Shown here one piece after another: positions 11,480 through 25,029 of a stretch of 64,000 nucleotides of DNA; within the stretch, counting starts at the first letter, position 1, and every line of letters begins with the position of its first letter. The notes below the pieces were generated by a model that was not told where the DNA came from, did not search any database, and saw only the letters and a program-made list of their open reading frames with translations. A program made the position numbers and the translations under genes. The DNA is from Blastomussa wellsi (lineage: Eukaryota; Cnidaria; Anthozoa; Scleractinia; Plerogyridae): the NCBI GenBank assembly GCA_947652115.1, contig OX393564.1, positions 18,065,662 to 18,129,661 on the forward strand, written 5' to 3'.

Positions 11480-12220
11480 CAAAGAATTTTAAGGAAAGAG
11501 CTCTCTCCTCCGTCTCCTCAAATGAAAACGCGGGCGTCGCCGACTAGCCCACGCATGCTCTCTGTATCTTTGACGGAGTAAACTAACTGTTGTACCATGC
11601 TAGTGCTTATTGAAATAAATTTAGGCTTGCGTGACACTCGAGAAATACATTTTCCAGGAAATCAAGGGATTTAAAGAAAAACCATTCTTCATTATCAAGA
11701 AGCCTCTTTTAAAACTCACTAAAATACGGTGTAATATTTTTTTTATAAAATTGTCTGATTTTTTTGTCGGCTGGAGGTGGGGTATTTTTAATGGTCTTTT
11801 TTTTTTTTCGTTTACCTTCTATATGCCAGGGTACTGTTTTCCCAAGACTTAACGGCTGGAACAAGAGACAGAAGTCTTTGCATAGCATTTTAGAAAGAAA
11901 ACCCAATTTTTCAATAGAAAAGTCAAATGTATCCGACTAAATAGAATTCATAGGTCCGAGATTGGACGCCTTCCTTGATTTGGGCTTCGCGGGAATAGAT
12001 GAGACCCTACGATTTGTATCTTCGCTTCAATTCTTCATGATCATGAGTAAGAAACTTTCTACTTTCATTTAAAATATCTTGGATATAGTAAATTCTATTT
12101 TACGTCCACCTCTTTCAAAAAAGCAATTTACCCAAACCAAGTTGCATGTGTATCGAAGGAGGGAAAGCAAAGAAACTCGTGGGAGTTAAAGCATAAAGAA
12201 CACGTAGGGTCATGAAAAAG
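11480..12220. other. No gene seen
   Basis: This AT-rich stretch contains homopolymer T runs near 11740 and 11800. The open frames in it derive from those runs and carry no recognisable motif. Confidence 0.6.
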
Positions 12221-12234
12221 TACGTAAGGTAAAG

Positions 12235-12414
12235 AGGGGGCAAGTTTCTAAAATACGTTTCTAAAGAAAATGTGGTGCTGCGTCGGTGGGAAGTATAACA
12301 ATATAATTTGGTTTTATCAACTGGGTTGATAATGTCAATTGGCCACCGTAAAGAGATTCAAGAGCTGACGTTTCGAGCTTTAGCCCTTCGATTCGCTCCG
12401 ACGAAACGTCATTA
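12235..12414 (-). mobile_element. Short retrotransposed repeat, copy 2
   Basis: A full, reverse-oriented copy of about 180 bp is flanked by a perfect 14-bp direct repeat (tacgtaaggtaaag at 12221-12234 and 12415-12428). It contains the gcgtcggtgggaagtataac segment, the ttatcaactgggttgataa hairpin and the hammerhead-like core. The long target-site duplication indicates target-primed reverse transcription, not a cut-and-paste MITE. Confidence 0.78.
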
Positions 12415-12445
12415 TACGTAAGGTAAAGTCTGCTTACAACGAACA

Positions 12446-12500
12446 AGGTGGCCTGCCCATCAAGCCTGAGCTTATCCCGGTTGGCACTTCAAACAAAACA
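12446..12500. repeat. SINE tail fragment
   Basis: gcccatcaagcctgagctta and the following tcccggtt resemble the end of the tRNA-derived SINE near 56046-56085. Only the tail part is present here. Confidence 0.4.
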
Positions 12501-13010
12501 TGCATGATATAGTTATTGAAAATACTAATACAGTACAATAAAATGGACTTTTAAACTAAAATGAATTGACTTTTATTGCATTGTAGTACATTACAAGAGG
12601 AAATACATAAAATCACTTTTTAGCATGTGGAATGACGTAGTACTACGCATCCCAAGAATCGTTGGCATTGACACAAGTTCCATTTATTTTTACTTTGGAA
12701 TTATAGGAGATGGCTTATATCGAACGGCCAATAGCCAATACGGCGGATCGAAGGACTTTTTGTCATTCTACCTCCGATACAAAAAATGAACGTTTTGCAG
12801 AAACCGTTGCAACCACCTTAAAGAACTTTCTTCATTTCCCATAATTATTATGACTTCATAGCTCAATTGTGGTTGAACCGCGTCAGAATCGTGGAGGTCG
12901 AGGCTGCACATCTCGTTAAGAAGTCATAATTCATAGTTCTTCGAGGTTGTAGTAATCTTTGTTTAAATTGTCAAGACAAGCAAGATTATTTAAAGTTTAA
13001 TTCTGCTTCC
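12500..13010. other. No gene seen
   Basis: Unique-looking AT-rich sequence leading into the minisatellite. No splice-bounded frame or repeat motif stands out. Confidence 0.5.
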
Positions 13011-13014
13011 TACA

Positions 13015-14878
13015 CCTTAACCCTTCCTCCTAAACATCAACTTCACCTACTCATTTTTACCATACTTCCTTCACCTTAACCATACCTCCTACACATTAAC
13101 CATACTTGCTAAACCTTAGCCCTGCTTCCTACACATGAACCATATCTCCAACACCTTAACCGTACTTCCTGCACCTTAACCCTACCTCCTACACCTTAAA
13201 CCTACCTCCTATCCCTTAACCCTACCTCCTACACCTTAACTCTACCTCCTACACCTTACCCCTACCTCCTACACTTTAACGTTAACCCTACCTCCTACAC
13301 CTTAACCCTACCTCCTACACCTTAACCCTACCTCCTGCACCTTAACCCTACCTCCTACACCTTACCCCTACCTCCTACACCTTAACCCTACCTGCTACAC
13401 TTTAACCCTACCTCCTACACCTTAACCCTACCTCCTACACCTCGTACACCTTAACCTTAACCCTTCCTCCTACACTTTAACGCTATCTCCTATACCTTAA
13501 TCCTACCTTTAACACCTTAACCCTACCTTCTTCACTTTAACCCTACCTGCTACACTTAACCCTACCTCCTACACCTTAACCCTACCTCCTACACCTTACT
13601 TCTACGTCATACACCTTAACTCTATCTCCTACACCTTAACCATATCTCCTACACCTTAACCCTATCTCCTACACCTTACCCTACCTCCTACACCTTAACC
13701 ATTTCTCCTACACCTTAACCCTACTTCCTACACCTTAACCCTACCTCCTACGCTCGAACCTACCTCTTACGCCTTACCTCTACCTCGCACACCTTAACCT
13801 TAACCCTACCTCCTACACCTTAACCCGACCTCCTACACCTTAACCCTACCTCCTACACCTTAACTCTACCTCCTACACCTTACCCCTACCTCCTACACTT
13901 TAACGTTAACCCTACCTCCTACACCTTAACCCTACCTCCTACACCTTAACCCTACCTCCTACACCTTAACCCTACCTCCTGCACCTTAACCCTACCTCCT
14001 ACACCTTACCCCTACCTCCTACACCTTAACCCTACCTGCTACACTTTAACCCTACCTCCTACACCTTAACCCTACCTCCCACACCTCGTACACCTTAACC
14101 TTAACCCTACCTCCTACACTTTAACGCTATCTCCTATACCTTAATCCTACCTTTAACACCTTAACCCTACCTTCTTCACTTTAACCCTACCTGCTACACT
14201 TAACCCTACCTCCTACACCTTAACCCTACCTCCTACACCTTACTTCTACGTCATACACCTTAACTCTATCTCCTACACCTTAACCCTATCTCCTACACCT
14301 TACCCTACCTACTACACCTTAACCAAATTCTCCTAAACCTTAACCCAACTTCCTACACCTTAACCCTACCTCCTACGCTCGAGCCTACCTCTTACACCTT
14401 ACCTATACCTCGTACACCTTAACCTTAACCCTACCTCCTACACCTTAACCCTACCTCCTACACCTTAACCCTACTCCTACACCTTAACCTTACCTCCTAC
14501 ACCTTAACCCTACCTCCTACACCTTAACCCTACCTCCTACACCTTAACCCTACCTCCTACACCCGAACCCTACCTCTTACACCTTACCCCTACCTCCTAC
14601 ACTTTAACGTTAACCCTACCTCCTACACCTTAACCCTACCTGCTACTCCTTAACCCTACCTCCTACATCTTAACGCTATCTCCTACACCTTAACCCTACC
14701 TCCTACACCCGAACCCTACCTTTAACACCTTAACCCTACCTCCTACACCTTAGCCCTACCTGCTACACCTTAACCCTACCTCCTACACCTTAACACTATT
14801 TCCTACACCTTAACCCTACCTCCTACACCCGAACCCTACCTCTTACACCTTAACCATACCTCCTACACTACACACTAT
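13015..14878. repeat. 20-bp minisatellite array (about 90 units)
   Basis: Imperfect tandem copies of a 20-bp unit with consensus ccttaaccctacctcctaca. Variants include tgctaca, cttcttca, ttaacac and a short gttaaccc insertion. A larger duplication is superimposed: the variant series starting tctacctcctacacc recurs at 13241 and 13865, and the ctcgtacaccttaacc block at 13441 and 14085, giving an offset of 624-644 bp. The plus strand is C-rich, so the minus strand has repeated GG/GGG runs. The ends decay gradually. Confidence 0.95.
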
Positions 14879-14884
14879 TTAACG

Positions 14885-16430
14885 TGACGCAATAAATACA
14901 CTTTTATTCAAATACTTAAAGCTTTATCAAAAATAATTACGAATTTCAATGTTTTGTTCTACAATGAAAGAAATGGCATGATTTCAGCAATGTGTTACAA
15001 GTTAATATAGCTTCAAAAGCTCTGGCCGTTGATAAACGTAAAAAAAGTAATTCAAAATTGATTTACGGAACACGAGGAACAAGCACCAGTTTTGACAAAT
15101 CTCAACTAAGAGGGAAAGATTCTTGAACAATGAAATGAAGGCTTTATCTCAATATGACGTAAGGAATTACGTCTTGTTGCCTGGCAACACATGGCCGCTG
15201 AAAATGTCCGCAAGCTCATTCATTTCTCTGGCAAAAAATCCAAATGTTGTTTTGTACCGTGACACTTTTTCCTCGCAATTGGGGCGGTTTTAAGCCAAAA
15301 TATTTGTCCGTAGTGAAAAAGGGATAAGCTAAGAAAGGACTCTCGCTTGATTTCCAGCCTTCATCTTCCTGACAAAGGCAAAAGGAGCACATTTGGGATG
15401 GAAACAAAACTGGAGTGAAAAGGGAGAGGGGAATAAGAAAATGGTGATGGGGATTGACAGGGGATATTACGAGTGGCTTGGGGAAAGGGGTGGGGAGGGG
15501 TGAGGATGGGGTGGAGAAATATTACCAACATTGTTTCTCCTCTGTTTGCCTTGTCAATTTAAGTCGTTCAGTTTCTGATCGTGTCATTGGATTTCTTAAC
15601 GCAATCGAATGCTAGTAATCGGACATAGTCCTTTCTTATAAACGAAAAGATCCACCGGCCTAAAAACGCTGACTTTGCAAGGGAAAAAAGTGGACGGAAA
15701 AGTTGCCAGAGACGGATATTAAGATTTACCGTGGTGCTTGTTCCTCGATTCAGAGTTTTGTTTAAATAAGGCATATCTTAGACTAAGGCTGTGTGGGCTG
15801 GCTCTTTCTTAGCAATGGGTCAGCTACTTTATATTGGACTCTTGTATAGTCGCCAGTTAGTGTAAGTTTTAAAATAAAATACAAAGGTTATATCTTTTAA
15901 ATAAGTCCATGTATTACTGGAATGTTGTCGTAACTCGCAGAGTTCTAGAGCTCATTACTCGAAAAATTAGAAAGAAATGCATGCATGTATTGCATCGCTG
16001 GGCCTACGCGCCACTGCACCCTTCAGCGTTCCTATAACCTCCACGTGCGCTGTTCGGTACGCGTTTAGCGTCATCCTAACTGTATGTGTTCTGACATTTG
16101 ACATCAGGTGTCTTCTGTATCTGTTTTAGGAGTAAACCTCTGGCGTGTGACTAACTCAAAACGTTGCTGTCCTTCGTTTTCTTGGAGACTTGGAAACAAG
16201 TTCTGTCTAGGTTCCTGCCTGCGCCTGCTGACCGGCTTATGGTAAACCGCTGGCGTCTGCTTATCATCGAAACTGTGCTGATCTTTATTATGGTAGCCAC
16301 TTGCAAACGCCGTTAATGTTTTAGCTTCAACTCTTGATGGAAGCTTGGAACGAAGATCGACAGTTCCTTGGCAGGCGCTTACCAGACCTGCCGTGCATCC
16401 GCGGCAGATGGTACACCGCGCGCATGCACT
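14885..16430. other. Intergenic, downstream of the kinase gene
   Basis: No exon with acceptable splice sites and no recognisable peptide was found. A G-rich stretch lies at 15480-15520. The 3'UTR of the minus-strand kinase gene ending at 16434 must begin at the right side of this interval. Confidence 0.5.
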
Positions 16431-16433
16431 TTG

Positions 16434-19400
16434 TTAGTGGTCAGGTTTGTTGATCCAGGCATGGCGCCTGATCTGTTCTAGGGTCGGGCGTGCATCTGGA
16501 TCTCTTGACAGCATCCATGAAATCAAATTTCTAGCATCTGAGTAAAACAAAAGGAAACGTCCATGCTTAAAATCCAGTAGACGCTTCAAAAGAAGAAACT
16601 GTGTTAAATGGTAAAACAAATATAAGAAACGCAAGTTCTATACTTTTAATTTCTGGTATGCTAATGCACTTGGACAACTATCGAATAGAGGGAGTAGGTT
16701 TCAAAAGAAACTGTGGTGCTGCGTCGGTGGGAAGTATAACAATATAATTTGGTTTTATCAACTGGGTTGATATCGGTTGAGAAGGCTAAAGCAGGATTCA
16801 AAGGGACGCTGTGCCCTCGAATTATTTTAATTCCTTTTCTCTAGTACAGAAATTAAAACACAATAAGGTGCTTTCAAAATCCTGTTTTATTTTCATTTGT
16901 TATGGAACGAACAAAAGCGCAAGTATAGGCATTCCTGCCTTTCTATCTGGTGCGTTTCTAAGTGTTGTAGCTATAGGGACTTAAGTGTTTGCGTTTAACT
17001 TGGTCTGTGTTTTCTTATATTCTTGCATCGCTGGTGAAAAGCATGCAAGTTAAGGATGTCGATGTAATACATTTTTCAAGATGACTGAACAGCGAAATTT
17101 GATCACAAGGCTATACACGGGCCAGCGTAGTTTATATGATATAATGCAATTGGCGCAAAACGAGGGAAATCCGCATAACACAAGTCATGATTGTTTTTTA
17201 TTTCTGATTGGTTGAAAGATATATAGTGTGTCTACTTTGATTGGTGGCAGCAGTAAAGGAAACGTAGTACTAAAGCAAATAAGTCATTAAGTAATTTTCT
17301 TACCCTTTGAGACGTGTTCAGGGATGGATGGGTGCATGTGCAGAGCCATGCGAGGCTTGAAATAAGGCATTTCACCTGACAGCATTTCAGCCAATAAGAA
17401 GCCGAGCTGCCACACAGTGGCTTGGTTGCCAAGGAAACTGTAATGAGAATAGAATTCAGGAGGACAGCAATGATAGGTGCCTGGAACCAAACAGAAAACG
17501 GTCGAAATGTCAGTAGGTAGTTTACAGTCTTAAAGATGAGAGGAGTACATGACCAGGTTTCAGTAAGCAGAAATTCATTTCTTCACCTGGGAGGAGGCAA
17601 GTAATATGCGAGTACAGTGTCAATCGTTTAATTAAAGGGGCACCGTCATGAGCCAAAGACGTATTCAGTTATAAACCAATGGAAACCTGCAAATAGGGTT
17701 CACGTTTTATAAAAATTTTCTATGCTAGTACACTGAAGCTATTCTGCCCCTGGGGCATGGAAAATAGCTAATGACTAATTACTGTTTCCGCTACCGTCAA
17801 CAATTGACATTATATATTCTTGGTTTTCACGTGACGTCATAAAATTTTCAAAATCAAATTCGCTGAGACCGCTTAATTTTTATTGTCACCACCTGAAAGA
17901 AATCCTAAAAAATTTAATATATCTATTCACAAGTTTCCACCTAGATAGTGTCCTTTGTGTTTGAAATACAGCATGTTGAATTTTTGAGATTTCCGCCGTA
18001 GGTGACTACACGACGGCGGCGTGACAAAGCTGTCGTGCTCTAAGAAAGGTCTTTTCGCAAAATTTTTGCAGTTTAAACAGTTCAAGTATTAGGAAAGATG
18101 TGTATGAGTATATACACTAGATCGTGAGGAAAGAGCAGTCGCTTTCATAGCAAAAGTGAGTGCCAGATGTTTTCTTTGATTTCCGGCCGCCATGTTGGTG
18201 CCCATCAAGCTGGGCACCAACATGGTGTTTCCATACTGAGCTCTATAAATAACTCAAGAATGGTGTACCGCACAGACCTGAGACTTTGAGCACATTTCGG
18301 GTGTGAGTTAAAGGATTCAATCACAGTTTTGTTTTAGTTTTACTAAAAGAAAGTTAACCACTTCCCTTAGTAGCACTCCTTTAAAAAGACATACGTTAAC
18401 GAATCTTACCATCAAAGGACCTGAAGGGTGTCTCTTGAGTGTCACAAGCAAGACCAAAATCAGTCAGCTTAGCCTCCATTTTGGACAAATCAATAATGAT
18501 GTTCTCAGGCTTGATGTCTTGGTGAAGAACACTTTGTTGCTCGCATTGAATTGCCGCGTCCAGGATATTAACAAAGAGCTTTCGACCTTCGTCTTCGGGC
18601 AAGAAATCACGCTGGTCGATGTAGTCGAACAAATCCGAAGAATTCTCGGGGCGTTCGAGCACGAGAACGAAGTTATGCTCGTGGGTAAAAATATCCAACA
18701 GCTCAATGACGTTCGGGTGGTGAGCGTGGCTCTGGTAGAAAGCTTCGGCTGGGACATGTTGACCGTTCATCTACAAGAAAGTAGGGACGAAACAATGTTT
18801 CACCAATTTTTCATTACTAGAGAGGGATAAGCCCGAAGCTGTATTTGATGGGCGAACGTTTTGTTTACGCATTTTTGTGGCAAATGCAGAGACCCCCCTG
18901 AATTGCAAGCAAAGAGAGGGAAGAGGAGAAGGAGAAATAAAATTAGTCTCTCCGATTGCTGTTGCTTTGTTAATTATCAACAAGGCTTCGACGTTATTGG
19001 TCAGTTTCTGATTTAATTAAGGGCAAATTAGACATGTTTCTGTAACCCTTGAAGGCATTAAGAACTCTGGTAGTCGGCATTCAACATCAGATCTCCTAAA
19101 CGATAAAGAACTATTCGCGCCACAACTGGTCATTGTATGAATTCCGGTGAAAGGAATTTCAACTTACCTCTCTATAATTCACGACCTTGTTACCATTTAC
19201 AAATTTGATGGCCACCTATGAAATCAATGCAAAGTAGGAAGAGAAAAACAATTTATTCATAGTCTCTTCATTTTTTTTCTATTCGTAAACTGTTGCGCGC
19301 ATGAAAAATTCATAACATCGTCTTGCACCTAAAAAGAAAAAGGATATTCATCAATTTTTCTTTTCTTTTTGACGGGTGCATCGCATTCGAACGCGAAATT

Positions 19401-20541
19401 AAAATATTTTTAAAGTAATTCTTGCCGAACAAACTAAAAGCTTTCCACAGGTTTAAAGAAGAGAGTATAAGGTTTTGCTACATATTTTATCAGGAGTTTC
19501 TAACATGTTTGTCTTTGCTTACCGGTAGATTGTCTCTCTTTCTTCTACCGGCGTAAACATCTCCAAACCCGCCGAATCCGATACGTTTTCCAACCTCGTA
19601 TGCCGACAGACCCTTGTTCTTTCCTCCGCGCTTTCCTTAAACGGAAGAGAAAGTAAAATATTGCGGGCAACTCACTGGGCGCGATAAATCATTCTTCGAC
19701 GATGTTAATGCTGTTGTCAGCGTAAATAGGAGACTAACTGAGAACTGGGATACCAATCGAAGACCTGCAGGAGCTCATACCTCTTCGTGTCTTTTTACGG
19801 CGAACAGGCAAATCGCTGACACTCGCTGATGTCACATTTGTATTAGGGACAAGCCTCTCTTTTTCTTCTTTCACAACGTCAGTCTTCTTCTAGTAAGAAA
19901 AATAATTTATTATCACTTAAGGCCACTTTGAAATGTACGCTTGCGGACCTACATGGTAATGCTAACTACAAAAGAGACTCCTAAAGAGTTACTTTAGCAG
20001 CTAATTGTTTAGATTAAAAAAATGACTTCTCTTGACCAGCAAGTACATGGCCCAACTGTTACGTTTTTAAGACTTACAATTGGTTCTGGAGATGACAAGC
20101 AGATTTTTTTCCTTCGTGTGTCTACGTGATCTGTTTTCAGATCGGAATCGCTGAGTGTTCTCTTACGGCTGCGTAAACGAAAGAAAAAAACATGTTTAAA
20201 TGAAGCATGAACAACATTCCGTTCTTGATGCTGCTACTTTCCAAGTGACTCTTAAATCTAAAATCTCCAACCTTTTGGGAAAATTTCCTGTCGTAGGCTT
20301 CTCGATCTTGTATGGCTGAAAAGCAAAAATGAAAAGAAATTATTTCGAAACTATTACGAAAAAAAATTAAAAACAATATCGTTCGATAAAATAGCAAACT
20401 CACCTTTGAGTCAACTCCAAGTTTCCTGACTTTTGGAGGCGCACGCAAGTTTAGAGAATCTACTTGTTGCGATCCGCGTGATGAATTCGCGTCGTCGCTG
20501 TTAACGGAATGTTTTCGCTTTCTGCTTAACTCAGTATTCAT
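16434..20541 (-). CDS. PIM-family serine/threonine protein kinase
   Basis: Nine coding exons on the minus strand: 20404-20541, 20272-20315 (tentative, weak GTTGGA donor), 20078-20168, 19781-19889, 19523-19635, 19168-19215, 18410-18770, 17304-17480, 16434-16537. They total 1185 nt in frame, 394 residues. The first ~130 residues are basic and Ser-rich (ELSRKRKHS, RRKKTRR), suggesting a nuclear or regulatory extension. Kinase features: glycine loop GFGGFGDVY (~146), VAIKF (Lys ~169), hinge VLERPE (~220), the PIM hallmark with Pro replacing a hydrogen-bonding residue, catalytic loop HQDIKPEN (Asp ~266), DFG (~285), FDGTYHCCPPEF activation segment, VWQLGFLLAEMLSGEMPY, and RDPDARPTLEQI. HQD replaces the usual HRD. 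PIM kinases are constitutively active survival kinases controlled by abundance. Family identity is clear; individual orthology is not. Confidence 0.87.
16686..16775 (-). mobile_element. Short retrotransposed repeat, copy 3 (5' truncated)
   Basis: Only the 3' half is present (gaatagaggg, gtgctgcgtcggtgggaagt, ttatcaactgggttgat), reversed, in the last intron of the kinase gene. Loss of the 5' end is typical of incomplete reverse transcription. Only a weak tatcg direct repeat flanks it. Confidence 0.65.
17500..18395. other. Kinase intron 7, no other feature
   Basis: No exon or repeat was recognised apart from two nearby caccaacatgg copies (one reversed) around 18195-18223 that form a small hairpin. 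Confidence 0.5.
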
Positions 20542-20739
20542 GCTACTAGCAAAATGCTCCAAATTTAAATACAATATCTGTAAACTATTTTCACTTCTCT
20601 CTTGAAAATGCGCTTAGATACTAAGGCTTTGCAGTCTCGTTATGCGTAATAGCTCTTTGTGATGTAATTTAATTTTCATTGATGATGATGTTTTCGAGTG
20701 CGACGCTCGCGCTTCGCGGCCGCTCGCGCTAACTGGCGT

Positions 20740-20962
20740 TAGTGTATTCTCAGCTCCGACAATTGCATTTCTAGCTTTTTGATTGGCTAAAAAACTCCGA
20801 CTATGAGCCAATAGTCGGAGTTTTACGTCATATGGAAAATAGTGCGCCAAGTTTTTATTTTACGCTTTGTAAAATTGAGAATTCGCCCATTCGCCCTTGT
20901 TGGATATGAAGTGATTATAACTTCATATCCAACGCGGGCTCATGGAATAATTGTTATATATC
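20740..20962. repeat. Foldback repeat family F, copy 1
   Basis: Contains two hairpins: aactccgactatgag paired with the following atagtcggagtt (20792-20821) and ttggatatgaagtgattata followed by acttcatatccaa (20900-20932). The same series of motifs recurs at 57661-58020, where a longer central palindrome is kept, so this copy is internally deleted. It lies just upstream of the kinase start codon. Confidence 0.7.
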
Positions 20963-20964
20963 TT

Positions 20965-21700
20965 CAAATGGGATGTCGTTCTGCCTGTATTTGACTAAAA
21001 TTTCAACAAAAACAAATCGAAATTAACATGGTCTTCCTGTCTGGCCAACCTTATATTTGTAGTCTTTGGTTTATTAACATAAAAATTAAGATTTCCACCG
21101 GTTCTCTCCACAAAGCTTAGAATACACTTGAGACTTGATGGCGTCTTTAAAGGTGCCTCGCGCAAACTGTAGAAAAAAGTTGAAAAGAAAAGGGATGAGT
21201 GGAAGCTGGAAGGAGTGAGGGAGAAGTTCTTTTTTGGTCAATACAGAAGAGGTCTCTTTTTGTTTTCTCTAGGTCGCCCAAACTCAAAATTATCTTCCGA
21301 CTTTTTACCACGCACCTGCGCTTACTTGGATCATTAAAATTAAAAAAAAGATAGATAAGAAGTCAGTTTGTAGCTTAAAATTTAAATGTATCGAATACGG
21401 CTTCAAATTGTAGTCGCCTAATGGGCTGTTGATCAAAAATTTATTGCATACCGAGAGTTATTTTGCTTCGCTTCACTTGCGCTATTCATTAAATGCGGAT
21501 TTACGGACTCCAATACTTAAAATTATCATTCGGCTCATTTTTCGTTCCTTTTCATTGGCTCAGATCCTACCACGTGACCTACAAAAAGATAGCCTACTTA
21601 TGTGCATTGTTATCCGATCATGATTTTGCTCCAAGTAATATTCTGCCCATGCGCGGCTATTTCATTTCCCAGAAAAATACAAAAGGCGTTTTCCACTAAG
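20965..21700. other. No gene seen
   Basis: Upstream intergenic sequence. Short open frames here lack motifs and splice context. Confidence 0.5.
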
Positions 21701-21712
21701 TGTACCCTTCAA

Positions 21713-22765
<1,053 letters not shown>

Positions 22766-22779
22766 AGGGTGCATAGTTG

Positions 22780-24580
22780 TGGGGGAGCGGTTTGATTGGC
22801 GAGTAGACCCAACAAAAAGCAGTAGAAAACAAAAGGAAGGCGACGGAAATTCTCCTTAACGTATTTGGGGAATGTCTGAAAGAAAGAGAACTGGACTAAG
22901 ACTTGCTCGTATTATCTAAGGTGAGGTTATGAGTTCGTTCCATTTCTTGAGCAGAGAATTGAGTGGATCCAAGTTTGTAATTGTTCAAACAAATTTAGTG
23001 ACAAATGAAAAACAGTCATTGAATTCGGTTTTCGGAATATATCGTGGTCAGTGTTTTGCATATCCCAATTATTGTTCGCCATGGCGACATTTTGCTCAAC
23101 ATTGTAAAATATCTCTTCAGTAGTCAACGACAGGTTTGATTAAACCGTGAAGTTACATACAATAACCGAGGAAATTCTCGCGCTCTAATTGGTCGAAAAC
23201 TATGGTGCATTAGGGTATAGACCATGAAAATGACGAAGCACGTAAAATAACGCAACATAATTTCGTTAAACATGAGAAATTAAACGGAATCTGATGAGTT
23301 GTAAAAAGTGGACTGAAATATTTAGAACGAAATTTTCTACACATTCAGGGGCTTCAAGATAGAAAATGAGATCTTGCGCGCGCGATTTGACACTGATACC
23401 CAGGACACCATTTAATTCACTGGTAAATTCTCCGTGTTAACGAATCGACAACAATTGTAAATAGTATACAATCTTTTTACCATAACTGAAGAAATTCCCG
23501 CGCGGATTGCATTGATCTGTGAAAGGAAAACACCAAAGTTTGACGTGAAACTCGTTGAATGGTCGTGATCTTTGTCGTGAGCCTACACCAAATTTGACAA
23601 TGTAATGAAGAATTCATGGTCAGTTACAGGACGTATCATAACAAGCTCACGTCTATTGGAAACCACTCGGTTAACGGTTTTTGGTAGTGGTTTTGAACAT
23701 TTTATGACGTCATTTCTGTGGTCTACAAGATTGCAGACCATGGAAAAGTGTGATCCATTTGTTCAATTTGTTCACCTGCGCGCGAGTATCTTGCAACAAA
23801 AAAAATTAAACTCCGACAAGAGTGATCTACTGAAGATAAAAGTTCTCCTTTAATCCCCTCTGTAGTCCCAATCTTCAAACCAAATGTTTTTTTTTACTCT
23901 TCAATCGTTACGAAGTTAGAATCGTGCACACCCACATTAAAAACAGGAAAACGTGAAAGCCCGAAAGCGCGAAAGTTAGAAGAAAATTTCCTGTCTGTGC
24001 AAAAGGCTTGCTGTGAGTTTTAGTAACATTTTCATGCAACTTGTTAAAGGGACAGTTTTACTGTTTGGCGCATGTACAAGCCCACTCAACTCTATTTCTA
24101 CGAACCAATCGGTTTCGAGTTGTGAACTCGTGCCTGTGTCCACAATAAATCCGATGGTCCGTCAATAATTCGATAGTCGAAACTAATTTTCACGTTTTCT
24201 TGTGAAAATCCCTTGACAGTTCCGAAAAATGTTTGCATCATTCTTTCAGGATGTATTTTGTACTCATGGTAGCCTATACACACATTCATAATTGCATGAT
24301 TTTTTAACACGAATTTCCCGGGATTTTTGCGATACCGATAAAGTGAACAAGGTACTTACATGTAAAGAATTGGAGTAGAAACAAACAAAATAAATTAAAA
24401 TAAGAAATAACACTCCATTGCAACGTTTTTGCAAATGGCTGCGAAGTTTTCAAACGCAATTTTCCGCAAAAGTCATTTGCACGATTGCGATTGTTTCTTT
24501 ATCAAGACCGCGAAACTGTCCATTTGAATTATTAGTAACTTTTCCATGTAATTGTTAGTGTGTTTAACATGAAAAATATT
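22780..24580. other. Intergenic, no gene recognised
   Basis: Open frames of 60-82 codons occur on both strands but none shows a domain, splice boundary or codon pattern that stands out. Confidence 0.5.
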
Positions 24581-24587
24581 TGAAAGG

Positions 24588-25022
24588 CCTTCGGAAATAC
24601 CGAAGAATGGCGTTTTTCTTTTTGAAATGTCTTTTTTCGTTTTAGAGAATTTTTCGATTATTCAAATTAGATTAGTGATGACACGATGATCTTTGCAACT
24701 AGAAAAATGGTAAAATTCTGAATAAAAAATATCTCTGGAAATATTTAAGCAGTGTTCTTGAAACTTGGCACCAGAAATGTACATCACCAAAGAAATAAAA
24801 TGATACCCTCGTTTGTTTCTTTTGCCAAGTTTCAAGGGCACAGCATCAATAGTTTTAGAGATATTGTTTATTCAGAATTTTACCATTTTTTAGTTGCAAA
24901 CCTTATTCCGTCATCACTGATCTAATTTGCATAATAGAAAAATGTCAATATCTCAAAAACGGAAAAACAGATATTTCAAAAAGAAAAATGTCATTCTTCT
25001 GAATTTTGATAGGCCTTCCAAA
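24588..25022. repeat. Imperfect palindrome of about 435 bp
   Basis: Two arms of roughly 200 bp are inverted copies: aaggccttcgg (24590) against the complement near 25011, tttctttttgaaat in both, aaattagat-agtgatgac in both, atggtaaaattctgaataaa in both, and cttgaaacttggca near the centre. Mismatches and small indels are scattered. It has the structure of a long foldback element with no coding frame. Confidence 0.8.
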
Positions 25023-25029
25023 TAAGCAG

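Noticed and set aside
11631..11906. Lys/Phe-rich frames
   Set aside because: They arise from A/T homopolymer runs and lack any domain.
13015..14878. Telomere or CRISPR array
   Set aside because: The unit is 20 bp without spacers and is not a pure telomere repeat; it is a minisatellite.
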